From Bisporella sp. PMI_857 (taxonomy: Eukaryota > Ascomycota > Leotiomycetes > Helotiales > Helotiaceae): 64,000 nucleotides of DNA. Location of the stretch: the NCBI GenBank assembly GCA_021307315.1, contig JAJSPD010000016.1, forward strand, positions 558,001 to 622,000. The letters run 5' to 3'. Position 1 is the stretch's first letter. Each line of letters opens with the position of its first letter. This document shows positions 10,992-22,609 of this stretch, piece after piece. Under the pieces are notes generated by a model, which searched no databases, was not told the DNA's origin, and worked only from the letters and a program-made list of their open reading frames with translations. The translations under genes and the position numbers were made by a program.

Positions 10992-12133
10992 ATGCGCTGT
11001 CGAATTTGCAAAGAGTTGGGCCATTCTTACCAAGACTGCCCTTCAGATCTGAAGTTAGCAAAGGACAATGCGAAGAAGGAACTACAAGGTGTGGCCAATG
11101 GTCTGAATCATCTTAAGGGAATATCGACTTCAGTATTGAAACGTCTTGATCAAGCTAAGAAAGAATCTCAAAGCGATCAATTTTTTACTGAGGAGGGCAC
11201 TGCTCACTTTGATTCTATCTATGGGAAAGTGCAGCGACTCTCCGGTTTGGTGGATTCCGTGGAGAATGAGATGAGGGAGCTCATGACTTGCTTGGGTATT
11301 CAGGATAATAAAGCTCAGCCAGACAACGGTCCTACTTTGGGAAGCTCTCAATCCACTGCTTCATTAAGCACCATCGGAGATACCACCGCTGTACATTCTC
11401 TCTTGGAAAGTGACGTTTCATCGACAACAACAATCACACCACAAACCGAGGAAGCTGAAGAAGACATTAGCAATGCAGCTGGGGTAGTGAAGCCTACAGA
11501 TCGGTCCAAAATTGAAGCCACAAGCAATTCTTTGTAAGCCTCTGCTCTTATCCTTTTTGGCCACTTACTAAGATAATTCTCTAATGGTTATGCTCTAGAA
11601 TACCTATTTGCATTCGCAGAACTCAGCTTAGTGAAGAGATGTGCAATATAGCTCCAAAACATTTCCGGACTTGGTCGCGAATTCGATATGCTGCCACAGA
11701 ACTCGATAATTCTGGTGATGTTGCAATAGGAAATCAATTTAGGAGGGTAGTCATATGGGAAGATCGCGTCAATAAAAATCGGGACTATGCAGACGAAGAG
11801 TTTGATCCCGACCGAATGGAAATCCTCTATGGTGCTCGCCCTATGAACTGGGATTATTTCAAGAAGCAGCACAACTCAGACAGAGAACTACCCAGAGAGC
11901 TACGCCGAATATCCTCAAAGGATGGCTGGTTTTGGATATCTGTCATTGCAGAATGGGTATCTCAGCGGCATGACCAGGCCATTCTAATGCTTAAGGAGGA
12001 TGCTAAAGGAACAAAGTGGGCAGATTGCCAGACTGTCCTTACGTGGGCCGGAGTAATCATGGATAAGGACGCAATGGATGAGCTCTCCAATCGGTGGTTG
12101 AATGTAGTAAACCCGGCTTTGGCTCGCCAATGA
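10992..12133 (+). CDS. CCHC zinc-knuckle protein of unknown function
   Basis: Two exons, 10992-11533 and 11599-12133, with a GTAAGC donor and a CTCTAG acceptor, give 358 aa. The protein begins directly with a perfect CCHC zinc knuckle (C3-x2-C6-x4-H11-x4-C16 in RCRICKELGHSYQDC). This is followed by a helical, Lys/Glu-rich region (about 20-100), a Ser/Thr/Glu-rich linker (100-180) and a C-terminal part with conserved-looking aromatic segments such as ARPMNWDYFKKQHN and DGWFWISVIAEWV. Zinc knuckles usually bind single-stranded RNA or DNA, or proteins. I do not recognise the C-terminal part. It is intact and the intron splices cleanly, so it is likely functional, perhaps lineage-specific. It ends tail to tail with a HET pseudogene. 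Confidence 0.65.
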
Positions 12134-12534
12134 TTAAACAGCGATGGAAGTTGTGAAGCGACCTAGGAAACAGTATTTTCGAGGGCCAGTGATTGGGGTT
12201 AAAAATATCGACTGTAACAATAGATTGTAAAATAATCTAAGCATAAATACTATACTATGGCCACAGATAAATATCAGGAACGCATGTGATGCCGGGGACG
12301 TGAACTCTTAGCGACAGAATCTACAGATTAATCTGCTGATTTGTGGTTTCCATCTATTCCTAGAAGACGGGCTTTTATCCGAACTTAGAAGATCTAGATA
12401 GTCGCCACTAATGGTTGGCCAAGAATACTTGTGTGGCCTAAGTAATATACTGAACCTATACAATGAAAAATCTGTCCTACTCGACCGGATCTATTATGAC
12501 GCAGTTGAATCACAATACGGTGCCATCGTCAATT
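12134..12534. other. Convergent intergenic spacer
   Basis: The spacer lies between the 3' ends of the zinc-knuckle gene and the HET pseudogene. It is AT-rich with no coding signal of its own. Confidence 0.45.
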
Positions 12535-15208
12535 CTAGATCAAAGAGAAAACTTCGGGATGTTCCTGAAGCTCAACTTGCTCTTCGAAATATTCTCCGTA
12601 CATAATCCTCATTACGAAACACTCACCCACAAACTCATATTGAGGATCCTTATCTAGTGTGTTTTCTAAAGGCCTAAGCAGATATGGTACTTGTCCACCG
12701 TGCAGAATCACAATAAGATCACCTTTCTTTGCTACCCAGGGGCAGAGACCAATTTTTCCATCTGTAGTGACCAAGAGAAAGGGGTCGATACAGGTTGGAA
12801 TGGTACTAGTTTCACACCTAACTAAGACCCTACTACTCGAGAATTTTGGGGGGATTTTTATCGCAGGTAGTTTCGGCTGTCCGAAATACCCCCAATGTGC
12901 CCTGAGATGGTCGGGAAGCCCGTTCCATTGGGTGAACAGTTTTTTCAGGTCTCGGTTAGTGGCTGAGGGGAAGTCATCTGGCCCATTTTGTTTCGAGTTC
13001 CAAAACTTGAAGTCATTTATAGGATCGATAATTGTGTCAAACACTCGAAGCAGATCATTAACATCTTTCGACGCTCCTTCCACCATACTAGGCTCTAAAG
13101 AGAGATACTTGATCTCTTTTATGTTTGTAACATGAAAGCCTTGCAATCGAAGTAGATGCTCGTTTGAGTCAGGTTCTTCAGCTAGAAGTTCTTGGTTTGG
13201 CACAGAATCTGAATTGAGCTCCCAATGTAGCATTACTCAACTTCACTTGTCCATCACTTCCTAGAGCCCAGGTTGGCCTCGAAAGCAGCGGTTCTGCGTG
13301 GTCGTGTAGAGTGCGCCGCCACGTCCTCCCTGGATGACAGTGCGTCGAGGATAGAATCAATAGAGACTGATATTCGCGAATCCACCATCTCGTGAAGTCG
13401 GCGAATACTCTCTCAACAGATTTGCTATACGAGGGTTGTAGAGGTACAGGAAGACTAGCAGCGTTACTAGTTTCGCGCCCAAATGCCAACAGTGCAAATA
13501 ATTTGTCCCTGGGATCTGTTGCTTTGAGCTCAAGACTGCGGATGAACACATCTAAAATATTTAGCTGATAGCTTTTGCTCAATAATGGAGTGTGAGAGAC
13601 TTGTTTACGCAAGTCGTGCCAAAGCAATGGCATTGTGATCTTCGGCGCAAGATGAAGATCGTTGATCCCAGCCTCATTGTCCATAAACCACTGGTTGAAG
13701 TCCAGAACCTCCTCCCAGGTTACCATATCAGCGCCACAATGTACGAAAGCTTTTCGAGCTCTTATGGCTTCTTGAAAAACCCATACTCGTCGAAACCATA
13801 GGTTTGAGAACAGACAGGACATCAATTTAGATAACTGCTCATTGCTCAATCCTCCAGCAGAGTGCACCACGTCGATATGAAATGATTTCTTATGGTAAGT
13901 GAAGACTTCATGGAATCCTTTAAAAGAGTGTTTGACTTTACTGAAATTGTTGAGCTGCTCTGCAGTCAAAGTATGCGCTGTTTCGGCACATTTGCAAGCA
14001 TCTGCGCCATCGCAAACACGGATGTTGAAATTGTGCACGTCTCGAAGAATTTTCAAGGCACTTATTAATGTGCAATCGCTCTTTCCTAACCTATACATCA
14101 GAATCTCAGAGTCAGCTTTCTTGCCCATTAGATTGAGATATTACGTAATGAATCGCATGCTGTCTAGACGTTCATGTACACTTGAAATAGTATGAGAATA
14201 AAGATCCTCTTAATCTTCTTGAAATGATAGCCCTTAAATACCAATACCTAGACTTACCAGATATGAACTACTGATGCTTCAGAGTAGATATCCGACATAA
14301 TTTTCACCTGTTAGGCGCGTTCTTCAAGATCATGCTGGTTGATACATAGTTGATCAATCCATATCATTCGAGTCTTGTTCTGATAACGGAGCTGGCGTAG
14401 GGCTGCCCCAACCGAAGCGGATATTTGAACCGTTTCTTTTGCGCCGCCGATTGAGGAACTATCCATGATAATCGTTTCAATATCAGCTAAATCACCCCAG
14501 CAATATGATAGTGTATCGAATTCTTGTCCACTCTTAAGTTGAGAATGCATGAGAAAGCATTCAACAGCATCTGCGCCAATCCCTGGCTGAAGAATGAGAA
14601 GTCAAATCTCTTTTGAAGTTGCATCTAATGAATTGATATAGAGTCGGGAATTCCATGGAGTAGCCTTCGGGGGGACAGTTTCTTTGGTTATGGGTTCATA
14701 TCCAACAGTTATTCGAGCATTATTGACAAAGTTGACCCATCCAGTATAAGCCGATCTAGGCACAAGCTGAATGAAGTCTCCTGGTCGCAAAGCAGTACAC
14801 CAAAATAGCTGTGCCGGTGCTGAATTATGGCCCCAGCGTGCTCTATGCTCCTTGAAATCTGCCACCCCTCTATCATTGTCAAACAGAGTAAGAGTACGTA
14901 GCTCCGGACGATTGGGTGGCCGTCGCACTGAAGCATCAAAAAAAGTATAAGAATGGCCTTCGCCATCAGCCCAGCCTACAACGGAACTCAGTATTCAGGA
15001 TGAATAAAACCAACTTCTGGAATAGGGTACCTTGATCCCGACTCACGACCTTGAACTCCACAAATGATACACTTCGTGCATCATCAGGTATATCTAATTC
15101 TATGTAGGCCCTATCTGGGCAGAACTGATGTGTGACAACAAGGCCATTACGCTCAACTACGTGCTCTTTCATTGTTATATCTCTTTCATTGAAATAAGTA
15201 ACATGCAT
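12535..15208 (-). pseudogene. HET-domain gene, disrupted, with extra N-terminal domain
   Basis: Heterokaryon-incompatibility type gene in three pieces. The N-terminal part starts at ATG 15208 and crosses a clean 55-nt intron (14976-15030). It encodes a beta-rich domain also found alone or fused in ascomycetes, with motifs VSFVEFKVVSRDQGWAD and LRPGDFIQLVPRSAYTGW. The HET domain follows in the same frame: LSYCWGD, WIDQLCINQHDLEER, YSEASVVHIW, then LWFRRVWVFQEA and ATDPRDKLFALLAFG. The C-terminus (GECFVMRIMYGE) matches the usual HET ending. Damage: in-frame TGA at 14602-14604 where the family has Arg, TAA at 14311-14313 where it has Gln, no clear acceptor before 14128, and a one-base frameshift near 13240. 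Both stops are explained by C-to-T changes. Only the N-terminal domain could still be made as a free protein of about 180 aa. Confidence 0.8.
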
Positions 15209-18200
15209 AAAGTAGTTGATTCGATCTTAACTATAACTATTTCAAGCATAGTTTTCCAAATTCATGCATGTCAGCTTTAGTTGCTAGGGTATCATACTGA
15301 TCACGTGAAAGACTTCACGTACATAAAGCAGAAGTGCTGATAGCTAGAATAATACTTTTTACCCAGGCGCTTTTCAATAAATAGGTTTCATAAAAAAGGT
15401 TTAGATAATAGGACAAAGCAGGAAAATTTTCCATGACTCCATGTGTTATACGGCCAAAACATCAAAAAGACCTCCATTGCGGGCTACCAACTCACCACAG
15501 AATCATACATATCATCATTCAGTGGTCTGCGCCTCGCAGAGTCCCCAGATTTACTGTTTCTATAGGCAATTAAATATTCATTTTGTGGTTGCTGGGTTTT
15601 CCCACAAGAATGAAGGTTAACTGAACAGGAGACTGGGGAGTGGTTTTGACTTGCAACCAAATTTAGAATTCCCAAGAGGCACTTATGTACCACGGCTTCA
15701 CCTTCAGTTAGCATAACAAGCTGCAAGATAGCGGGACGAGGAAAAAAAAAAGGCTAGAATGTTGCGCCATTCACCCGCGAGTGATTCTCAGGTTAGACAA
15801 CTGATATGAAGAACTCGATACAATCCTGTTCTTTGCAATGGTAAACCACCGCGATGCCTACATCCCACACTATCCCATAGTAGTAAACTATCCCATAGCG
15901 TCTCCGCCAGGCGTTTAGGCTACATTCGTCGCAATGTCTTTACCTGAGCACCAGTAGTTAGCCGAAAGGAGGGGGGGGAGAAGTTTGACTTACAATCAAA
16001 CATAAAACTTCCAAAAAATTTTATATATGCTACAAAGTAGCGTGCCAAGGATAACCCATTCAACTGCACACCGCACTCAGCCTTAAATACAATCTTCGCT
16101 AGATTTAGGATTTAGCATGTTGCATGTAAGAACATCTCAATGATGAAATTCAACGTCAGGTACCTAAGTTCCTCCAGGTTTTTCCAAAGTCTCTCTTTAA
16201 TACGTGCTAAAGCGGCCCTACAGACTCCAAAAACGAAGTACTTTACCCATTTTAATCATGAAAGGTAGATGCCACGGATACGTGGGGATGTGATCTGAGG
16301 ATAGTTAAAGCTAAACTGACTGTTCGTATAGAAACATTGGCAATTTACGACGGATCGCTTCCCAAGAACGGCGTCTAAGAATCTCCTCAACGCCTCCTCT
16401 ATAGATTTTATACTCCTCCATGCTCCCTCGGTCGTCACTTCACCAACCGGTAATAATGCATATTCCTCCTGGCTAGCCTCGCTTGCCCACACCTACAGCG
16501 ACGTTGGGAGCCAACAATAAAAAAAATAGACAAATGATGGCAGGGAAAATGACAGTTCTACATCATGATGCCTTCATTGTTGCCCATCACTCAAACAACG
16601 TACAATAGTCTTTGATACTTAATTTCTCTTGAAAACAAAAGTGAAGTTATCACATAATATTATACCCAGGTGTCTGGAAAAGCGTGGATTGGTCTAAGGA
16701 TGATATAAAAGGGATGCTCTACAACGCTGAGGGGACTCCTAAAGAAGAGACAGGATATCTAATGTTCTTCAGCAGGAAATAGATGAACCAGGTTATACTT
16801 ACTGTTCCAGGCTCCTCTCCTCTCCGTCCCACCTTCTTCCCTCCTCTTCCTTACCATAGGTAAGCCAAGAACCAGCTTAAACGGATCTCTCTTGGTTTTG
16901 GATTTATTTGTGGCGTTTGATTGCGAGATTGAGGTTCCAACATTCTGTACCGCCTCTATATCGGTAGCTCCTGGCCGACACGTTTACATCTTCACGCCAG
17001 TCTACACATTTCAGTGGCCTTCTGCTTGTACACCATCCGATCAGTATACAGCAACCCCCAGGCCACCGGTTTGCTCCGTTGACATATTTATTTCTTACAT
17101 TAGTACACGTAGCTATCACCTCAATTCTCGCTTTGTGATTGGCTCGGCAATACATATTGTAATGCAGCCATATTTCTGTAGAAATAAGGCAATTACACTT
17201 TCTGTACAACATCTTCCTGTTTATTTTGTTAAAGACTTCGTCACTCTTAGTGCAAAGAATGATGCATGAGGAGACATTAAATTGCTTCAAAATTATCAAT
17301 AATTGGCTAATGAATTCTTAAAAGAACCCCTCTCGTTAGAAAATCTGTTGAACCTGCCTAACAAAGTATGGCGAGGGATATTTGAGACTTTCGACGAGCC
17401 AATTAACTGGCTTAATAGCCCTAGCTAACCAGAGAACAAAGTTGATTTAACATCTCGTAACAGTTACACTTCAGTCTGAGCTCAGACTTTTCGCTGAAAA
17501 TTATGTAAAAGCTCGGAAATGGATGGAAGCAAACCAGCGCTCAAAGATATCTACTATTTTGTTTTGAGGAGATGATAAAGCACTTCGTGCGGAGCTGGTA
17601 TTTCCAAGAAATGTCTCGATAGCTATAATATGGTGTTGCTTGCTGCTAGGAGCGGAATCAAACAATGACGGACAAGTAGCATCCTTGGTATTATGCACCT
17701 CGACAACTGCAACGACCTTTCAAGATGGCGAAAGCGTCTATTGAAAAGGTAAAGCTGGACTGACGTATATCTGCTTGCTCTACCGTCAATTTCTCTCATA
17801 TTGATCCGGCCTCTAATCTATACACCAACATTAACATAAAGTAGACGTCTGTTCTTAGGTGGAAGGCTTGTGGAAAAGCGTGTAAGATCATGGTGAGGAA
17901 GCCGCCAAATAAGTTAGTGACCTTATGATGCAATTCACTATAAACATTAAAGCAAAGCCATGCTTGAATTTGATGTTGTGAGGCCTGTAAATATTCTATA
18001 CAACTATTTGAAACAATAAATTATCGAGCATTCGAGTCCTCAAATGGAAACTGCTTGAAATTTGAGCATAGGAAAAGTTTACCACATTGGAGGTGTATGT
18101 TCTATGGAGAAGTTTGGACGAAAGCTGTCAGCTCATTTATTAGTGTGGCATATCTTACATACCACACTAATACTGACATAATTCTGGTTCATACGGCCTT

Positions 18201-18701
18201 GGCAGGAATGATTTTCCTACATGAAGAGAATAATTAAAATACAATTGAGAATAGCTAACACTTCGGATATCCTTGGGATTTGCCTTAGTTTTTATAGTCT
18301 TAGTTTCTATGGCCACTTCAAATCTCAACTTCGGGTATATCACATATTACAGAATATTGAATGAAGATATCAATTCGGGGGTGTACTCAGGTTTCTATCT
18401 ATCTCTGAATACCGAGGTCCACACACACTCATAGATCCACCACCTGCGGAGATTCTTTTTGGTTTCCTCGGGGAGAAGCAAGGCTGAGCACAAGAGAAAT
18501 GAGGGCGCTAGGAAATTGCTAAGCTCGAAGCTAATAATTTTGCCATGATTCTAATCTTATTCTTCTAGCTGCAAACAGTCAATGTACCACGTACAAAAAG
18601 GTTGCTCCAGTTGGTTCATCACAACCACACACAGTCCTCCGCTGGTATCAGTCCATGTCTTCATCACACAAAATAAACTCAGTTGCTAGCTCATAAAATT
18701 G
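15209..18701. other. Gene-poor AT-rich stretch
   Basis: About 3.5 kb without a supported gene. A minus-strand frame at 16256-16492 has protein-like amphipathic composition (IKSIEEALRRFLDAVLG) but no start or family match, so it may be an exon relic. Opposing frames at 16892-17299 overlap almost completely and are probably chance. A 12-base direct repeat (ACTATCCCATAG) occurs twice around 15868-15897. A G8 run lies at about 15971. An 11-bp inverted repeat sits at 18138-18172 and is listed separately. Confidence 0.45.
18138..18172. repeat. Inverted repeat, 11-bp arms
   Basis: The arms TATTAGTGTGG and CCACACTAATA are perfectly complementary around a 13-base loop. Fifteen bases including most of the left arm (TCATTTATTAGTGTG, 18133-18147) recur in direct orientation at 20697-20711. 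This could be the end of a degraded MITE-like element or a hairpin in transcribed RNA; no target-site duplication is evident. Confidence 0.45.
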
Positions 18702-19235
18702 CTATGTACATCAGCAAACCCAAAGTCGGATCCAATTTTTGGAAGATTGACGCTGGTAAGCTTCGGATTGGATGTGACGCAACATAAACCTGTCAGAGTG
18801 GCTAAGACTGCGCAGGTATGTACCCCAGTGGTAGCGGCGACGGGTTGATATTCTCAATTACAGGATATGGTGCTCGCGAAGGCGCTCGCAAAATTGTAAG
18901 TGGAGATATCTTCTTCTGCTACTTTCATTCAGCTCTGTATATTCGTCATTAGCAAGGGACGCTTGTATGAATCGTTTAATGACATACTCTCCATGTCAGG
19001 CTAGCTTTGAATACTACATCTGGTATCGGCATAACTTCTTTGTTTACAACATGCTGAAATTCTTGTTCACAAGATTGTACCACAAACAGAAGAGAATCGT
19101 AAAAATACTGATATTAGGGATGTTTTAAGCAAGCGGCTCTATCGATTGACATCTATCTGTACCTCTTGGCTAATTTACTAGTCTCTGTAGAAGGTCGTCG
19201 TGAGAGAAAAGGCCATCAGGTTCCCCTCATTCGTT

Positions 19236-19260
19236 AGTAAGTTAAGCCTCCTAACTTACT
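19236..19260. repeat. Inverted repeat, 9-bp arms
   Basis: The perfect arms AGTAAGTTA and TAACTTACT are separated by seven bases, just upstream of the decayed gene at 19314-20057. Short enough to be chance. Confidence 0.35.
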
Positions 19261-19313
19261 CCCACATTTGATCCAGCACATATTGACATAACCACAGTGT
19301 TCTAGTCTCTGCT

Positions 19314-20057
19314 GTGGTTCACATAATGTATGGCAATATCAAGTTCAACACCTTTCTCGATATTGACGATCGAAATCAACCTGCAAACTACGCCGTAACG
19401 GAGTCATGGCTACAGGCCACTTTGCCTTTCCTCGCAGCTTGCCTCAATGCCACTGATCCTCTAACGGTCAGCCAACTCCTCGATCGAGTTATCTTCGACC
19501 CCGAAGCCTCTACAGTTCTCTCCGAAGGTGATCCTGTTGGAAAATACTTCGGTGCTCGAGCTCTCTGGCAATGCCGTTATGCTAAGAAGTGCAACGACGA
19601 ATACAAACGCGTAGAGTACGCTCTGAGTCGAAACATCAAGGGCCACGTTCAGGTTATGAATTAGCCAGGCTAAGCTAGCCTCTGGCTTGCCTTGTGTCAT
19701 ATCATCAATGCAAACCATGGTCGCACCAGTTTCAAGGATATACCAATTGGTCAGCTATGTGACATATTAAGAGTTGCCTATTTCCTTGATATGGTTCCAG
19801 ATGCGGATTTCTGCATGCAATTGGAGCGTATCTACGAGGCTGGAACCGAGGCCGATTTAATCGATGCTGACGCCGTGGCTTTCAAGAAGTGTATTGCGAT
19901 TCATACTCCGAAGACAAATCATATTGATGGCAAGGGCAAGGTCAAGGTTACTAATGTTCTTGGCGACATCACGAACACCGTGGAAAGCTCTCGTGACGCT
20001 GGCAACCGCCTTTTTAATACTGCTATTCATCCCAAGGGTAAGCGTGTTTCTAACTGA
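19314..20057 (+). pseudogene. Disrupted gene, possibly BTB/POZ-like
   Basis: One reading frame runs from 19314 to 20057 and is broken by two stops, TAG at 19662-19664 and TAA at 19671-19673, nine bases apart. Downstream the frame continues with HIINANHGRTSFKDIPIGQL and DILRVAYFLDMVPD. This resembles the second half of a fungal BTB/POZ domain, where a hydrophobic helix, a HGR-like turn and a helix ending in Asp/Tyr occur, but the match is by eye and weak. The first half (ALWQCRYAKKCNDEYKRVEY) is not recognised. Both stops are CAR-type Gln codons after a C-to-T change if the frame was once open. Possible upstream exons around 18702-18900 (KVGSNFWKIDA, then GYGAREGARKI across GT-AG borders) may belong to it. 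Confidence 0.45.
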
Positions 20058-21505
20058 GGCTGCCATGAAGCACGTTTGACACTTCTGTGCAATTTCATTC
20101 AGGAAAGACGGCTAAAGGTAAATACATTGCTTCTCGTGATGAGCTTCATGAACTCGAAGACCTATACTGACATCTATTCAGAAGCAGAAAACTTAAGCTT
20201 CGTTTCCCTTGCCTCTGTCATAAATAGGTGCACAATGTGTGGAGTCGGCTTGATTTATTGATTTTCTTTCTAGAACTCGTGGTAGGCATTGATCGTTTCT
20301 TTAATTCTCCTATTTCATATGCGACGGGTTTCGCAGGTTGCTATTGCGGGATATTACTGCTAATATTGTGGCATGACCATGGTTTTCTCTTTAGCTAGGG
20401 CACTTTTTTGTAAGATATTACTGGGGCCTGCTTGTATTGGAGTAACTACTAGTGCCCTGGAGTTCCTATTCTTTGTTTCAGTACTCATTTTTGGGACTGC
20501 TTTGTTTGTGATGGTGGAGTTACGATACCTAATGAATACAAGGTCTGAGCATCAAACTTTATTTGCATCGTGCTGGGAATATCATGAATCGTGACTCTCA
20601 TAGGACTTGACTTGCTATGCCGGGGAGAGAATTCAGGGAGAAGAATCAATTGGTCACATGTTAAAGGATTACCACGTTCAAGCCCACCATTATATTTCAT
20701 TTATTAGTGTGTTCCGTTGGAGGGTTCCATCCTGGCTAGAAGGCGCTTGAGGCAACGTGAGGTCGGGTAACCCTCTCTCTACCCGATCATTCGGCCCGAG
20801 ACCTGAGTGATAACCGATAGAACGCTGATGAAGTTGGACAGTACACGAATCGGTGAGCTGCGTCAAAAATCATAAATATAACACCAAGGCATGACGGACT
20901 CTCCACAGGCACCGACATTACCCAACCAGGTTTCATGTTCGAAGCAAACTCAAAGTTGGAATTGGTACTCATGGGTGTTGTTTACGTTGAGTTGTGTTAC
21001 AGCACAGTCTAAAAGCGAATATTGAAAATATTGCATTCCCCAGCTCTACTTTATTCACAAGATTTAAGTAGTCTCAGACGTGTATTGGAATTATACTGAA
21101 TCCTAGAAACTTGTCACTGCTGAGTGTTGCCAAATAAGGAGTTAATGTGGAACATTTTTGATATGTGGAAGCCAGTGGAATTGGCTGGAGGGAGGCAGCA
21201 GCTTGAGGACTTCTTAATGCACGAAAAGAGTACAGAGACTGATACAGATGTCGGCGGAACCGTCGGATCAAGTTCTTATTCACCCATGTCTCGTCTAGAC
21301 TATGTACAAGTCACACCTACATCCTATCACTATTCCGAGCTACGCGCCATTCAACAGAAAGAAATACACCAAAAAAATCTAGAAGCAAAGACGCCCCATA
21401 CCATTACAAAGACGATATTTAAAATGCAAATTATACCCATCCCAGCCATGCACCCAATTACGCAAATCACGCTCAAAACCTATCCTTCTATTTAACATAG
21501 CTGTT
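20058..21505. other. Gene-poor stretch
   Basis: No supported gene. A short plus-strand frame at 20373-20594 is hydrophobic but has no family signal. The last 400 bases before 21506 are the 3' flank of the CSI2-like gene. Confidence 0.4.
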
Positions 21506-22609
21506 TCAAAATCGACCCTGGCCTCCTTGGTAATGATGAGATCCTGGGGCTGGTGGAGCATTCTCGCTGTCAAACAGATCGTCAAGATATGCGCTTGGTG
21601 CTCTTTGCTCTCCAGGAGCTTGATTAAGATTGTTGGAGTTCACGGTGCTAGTCGAAGCACCATGTGGTCTAAATTCTGGGCTTCCGGGGGGAGATTGTCC
21701 CATACTCCGAGCTTTGCTATATCTGTCTCCTGGTATCAAATTCGCCATGGACATCGATGCATGATGACCTCCAATATGTGTTTGCCCTTGTCCATTTCCA
21801 GGTTGTGATGCACCAGCTGCATAATAGCCTGCCGGAAGATAATTTGACGCACGATTTCCAGTTTGGTTCATACCTCCACTAGCTGCACCAGCTGTCGGAG
21901 AAAAGAACAATGAAGCTGAGCTTGCCGCCCCAGGGGCTGTCGGAGGCCGTACATTTCCCCTCTTCTCGCTCCTCTTCCCGATTGGGGTCAAAGTAATCGA
22001 TGACTCGCGATCCTTGTACTTATAAAATGTAGCGGCGGGTGAGCGGAACAAAGGCTTTTCGTGAGAGGTTTGCTGAATCGCGGCACGTTTGACACTCCGG
22101 TTCATAGACCAGACAACTAGTGTACGCCATAATATCACAGACATGGCAAGAAATCCGAGGACGGCGCCCACTACGATGAAAACGGTTCCTTCGGGAAGGT
22201 TGGATCTCTGCATGAATGGAGCATCTGAAGTTGGTGGCACAGAAGGGGCCACAATCACAAAAGCACCCGCAAGTGTTGGTAGATTCTTGGGTAGCGAGTT
22301 TGTTCCCGAGACGCCACCAGTGATAACGGCAACAGAGGATATTGAAGCAGCTGAAGAACCCGAACCAGTAACGACAAATTGCGATTCGCTCGTTTCAGTA
22401 CTAGTTGTCTTTGCTGCTGTTCCGGTAGCTTTTGAAGAACTGTCTTTCGTAGTAGGTGTCGCTGTCCCAGCGGCTTCTTTTGATGATTCGGCAGATGCCT
22501 GCGAAGATATAGCGTCAGAAAGATCCGGGAGGTTGGTGGTTTGCGCTGTAGTGATCGTGAAGATGGAGAGAGTGGCTGCGGCAAGCAGCGGTAGCTGTAA
22601 GAATCTCAT
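21506..22609 (-). CDS. CSI2-like single-pass membrane protein
   Basis: Intronless, 367 aa from ATG 22609. Residues 1-22 form a signal peptide (LPLLAAATLSIFTITTAQ). A Ser/Thr-rich, probably O-glycosylated ectodomain follows. A conserved segment NLPEGTVFIVVGAVLGFLAM leads into a transmembrane helix at about 145-165, then the basic RTLVVWSMNRSVKRAA. The cytosolic tail is rich in Gly, Ser and Pro and ends in an acidic LDDLFDSENAPPAP motif. This architecture matches the fungal CSI2 family, linked in yeast to chitin synthesis at the bud neck or vacuole/cell surface. The precise role in filamentous fungi is not established, and the assignment rests on the membrane-proximal segment. Confidence 0.7.
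   Translation of the reverse strand: MRFLQLPLLAAATLSIFTITTAQTTNLPDLSDAISSQASAESSKEAAGTATPTTKDSSSKATGTAAKTTSTETSESQFVVTGSGSSAASISSVAVITGGVSGTNSLPKNLPTLAGAFVIVAPSVPPTSDAPFMQRSNLPEGTVFIVVGAVLGFLAMSVILWRTLVVWSMNRSVKRAAIQQTSHEKPLFRSPAATFYKYKDRESSITLTPIGKRSEKRGNVRPPTAPGAASSASLFFSPTAGAASGGMNQTGNRASNYLPAGYYAAGASQPGNGQGQTHIGGHHASMSMANLIPGDRYSKARSMGQSPPGSPEFRPHGASTSTVNSNNLNQAPGEQRAPSAYLDDLFDSENAPPAPGSHHYQGGQGRF

Noticed and set aside
15961..15979. G8 run as a possible G-quadruplex
   Set aside because: It is one uninterrupted run without three further G tracts nearby.
16892..17299. Pair of long overlapping frames on opposite strands (about 125-131 codons each)
   Set aside because: Neither has protein-like composition, motifs or splice signals, and mirrored open frames of this size occur by chance.
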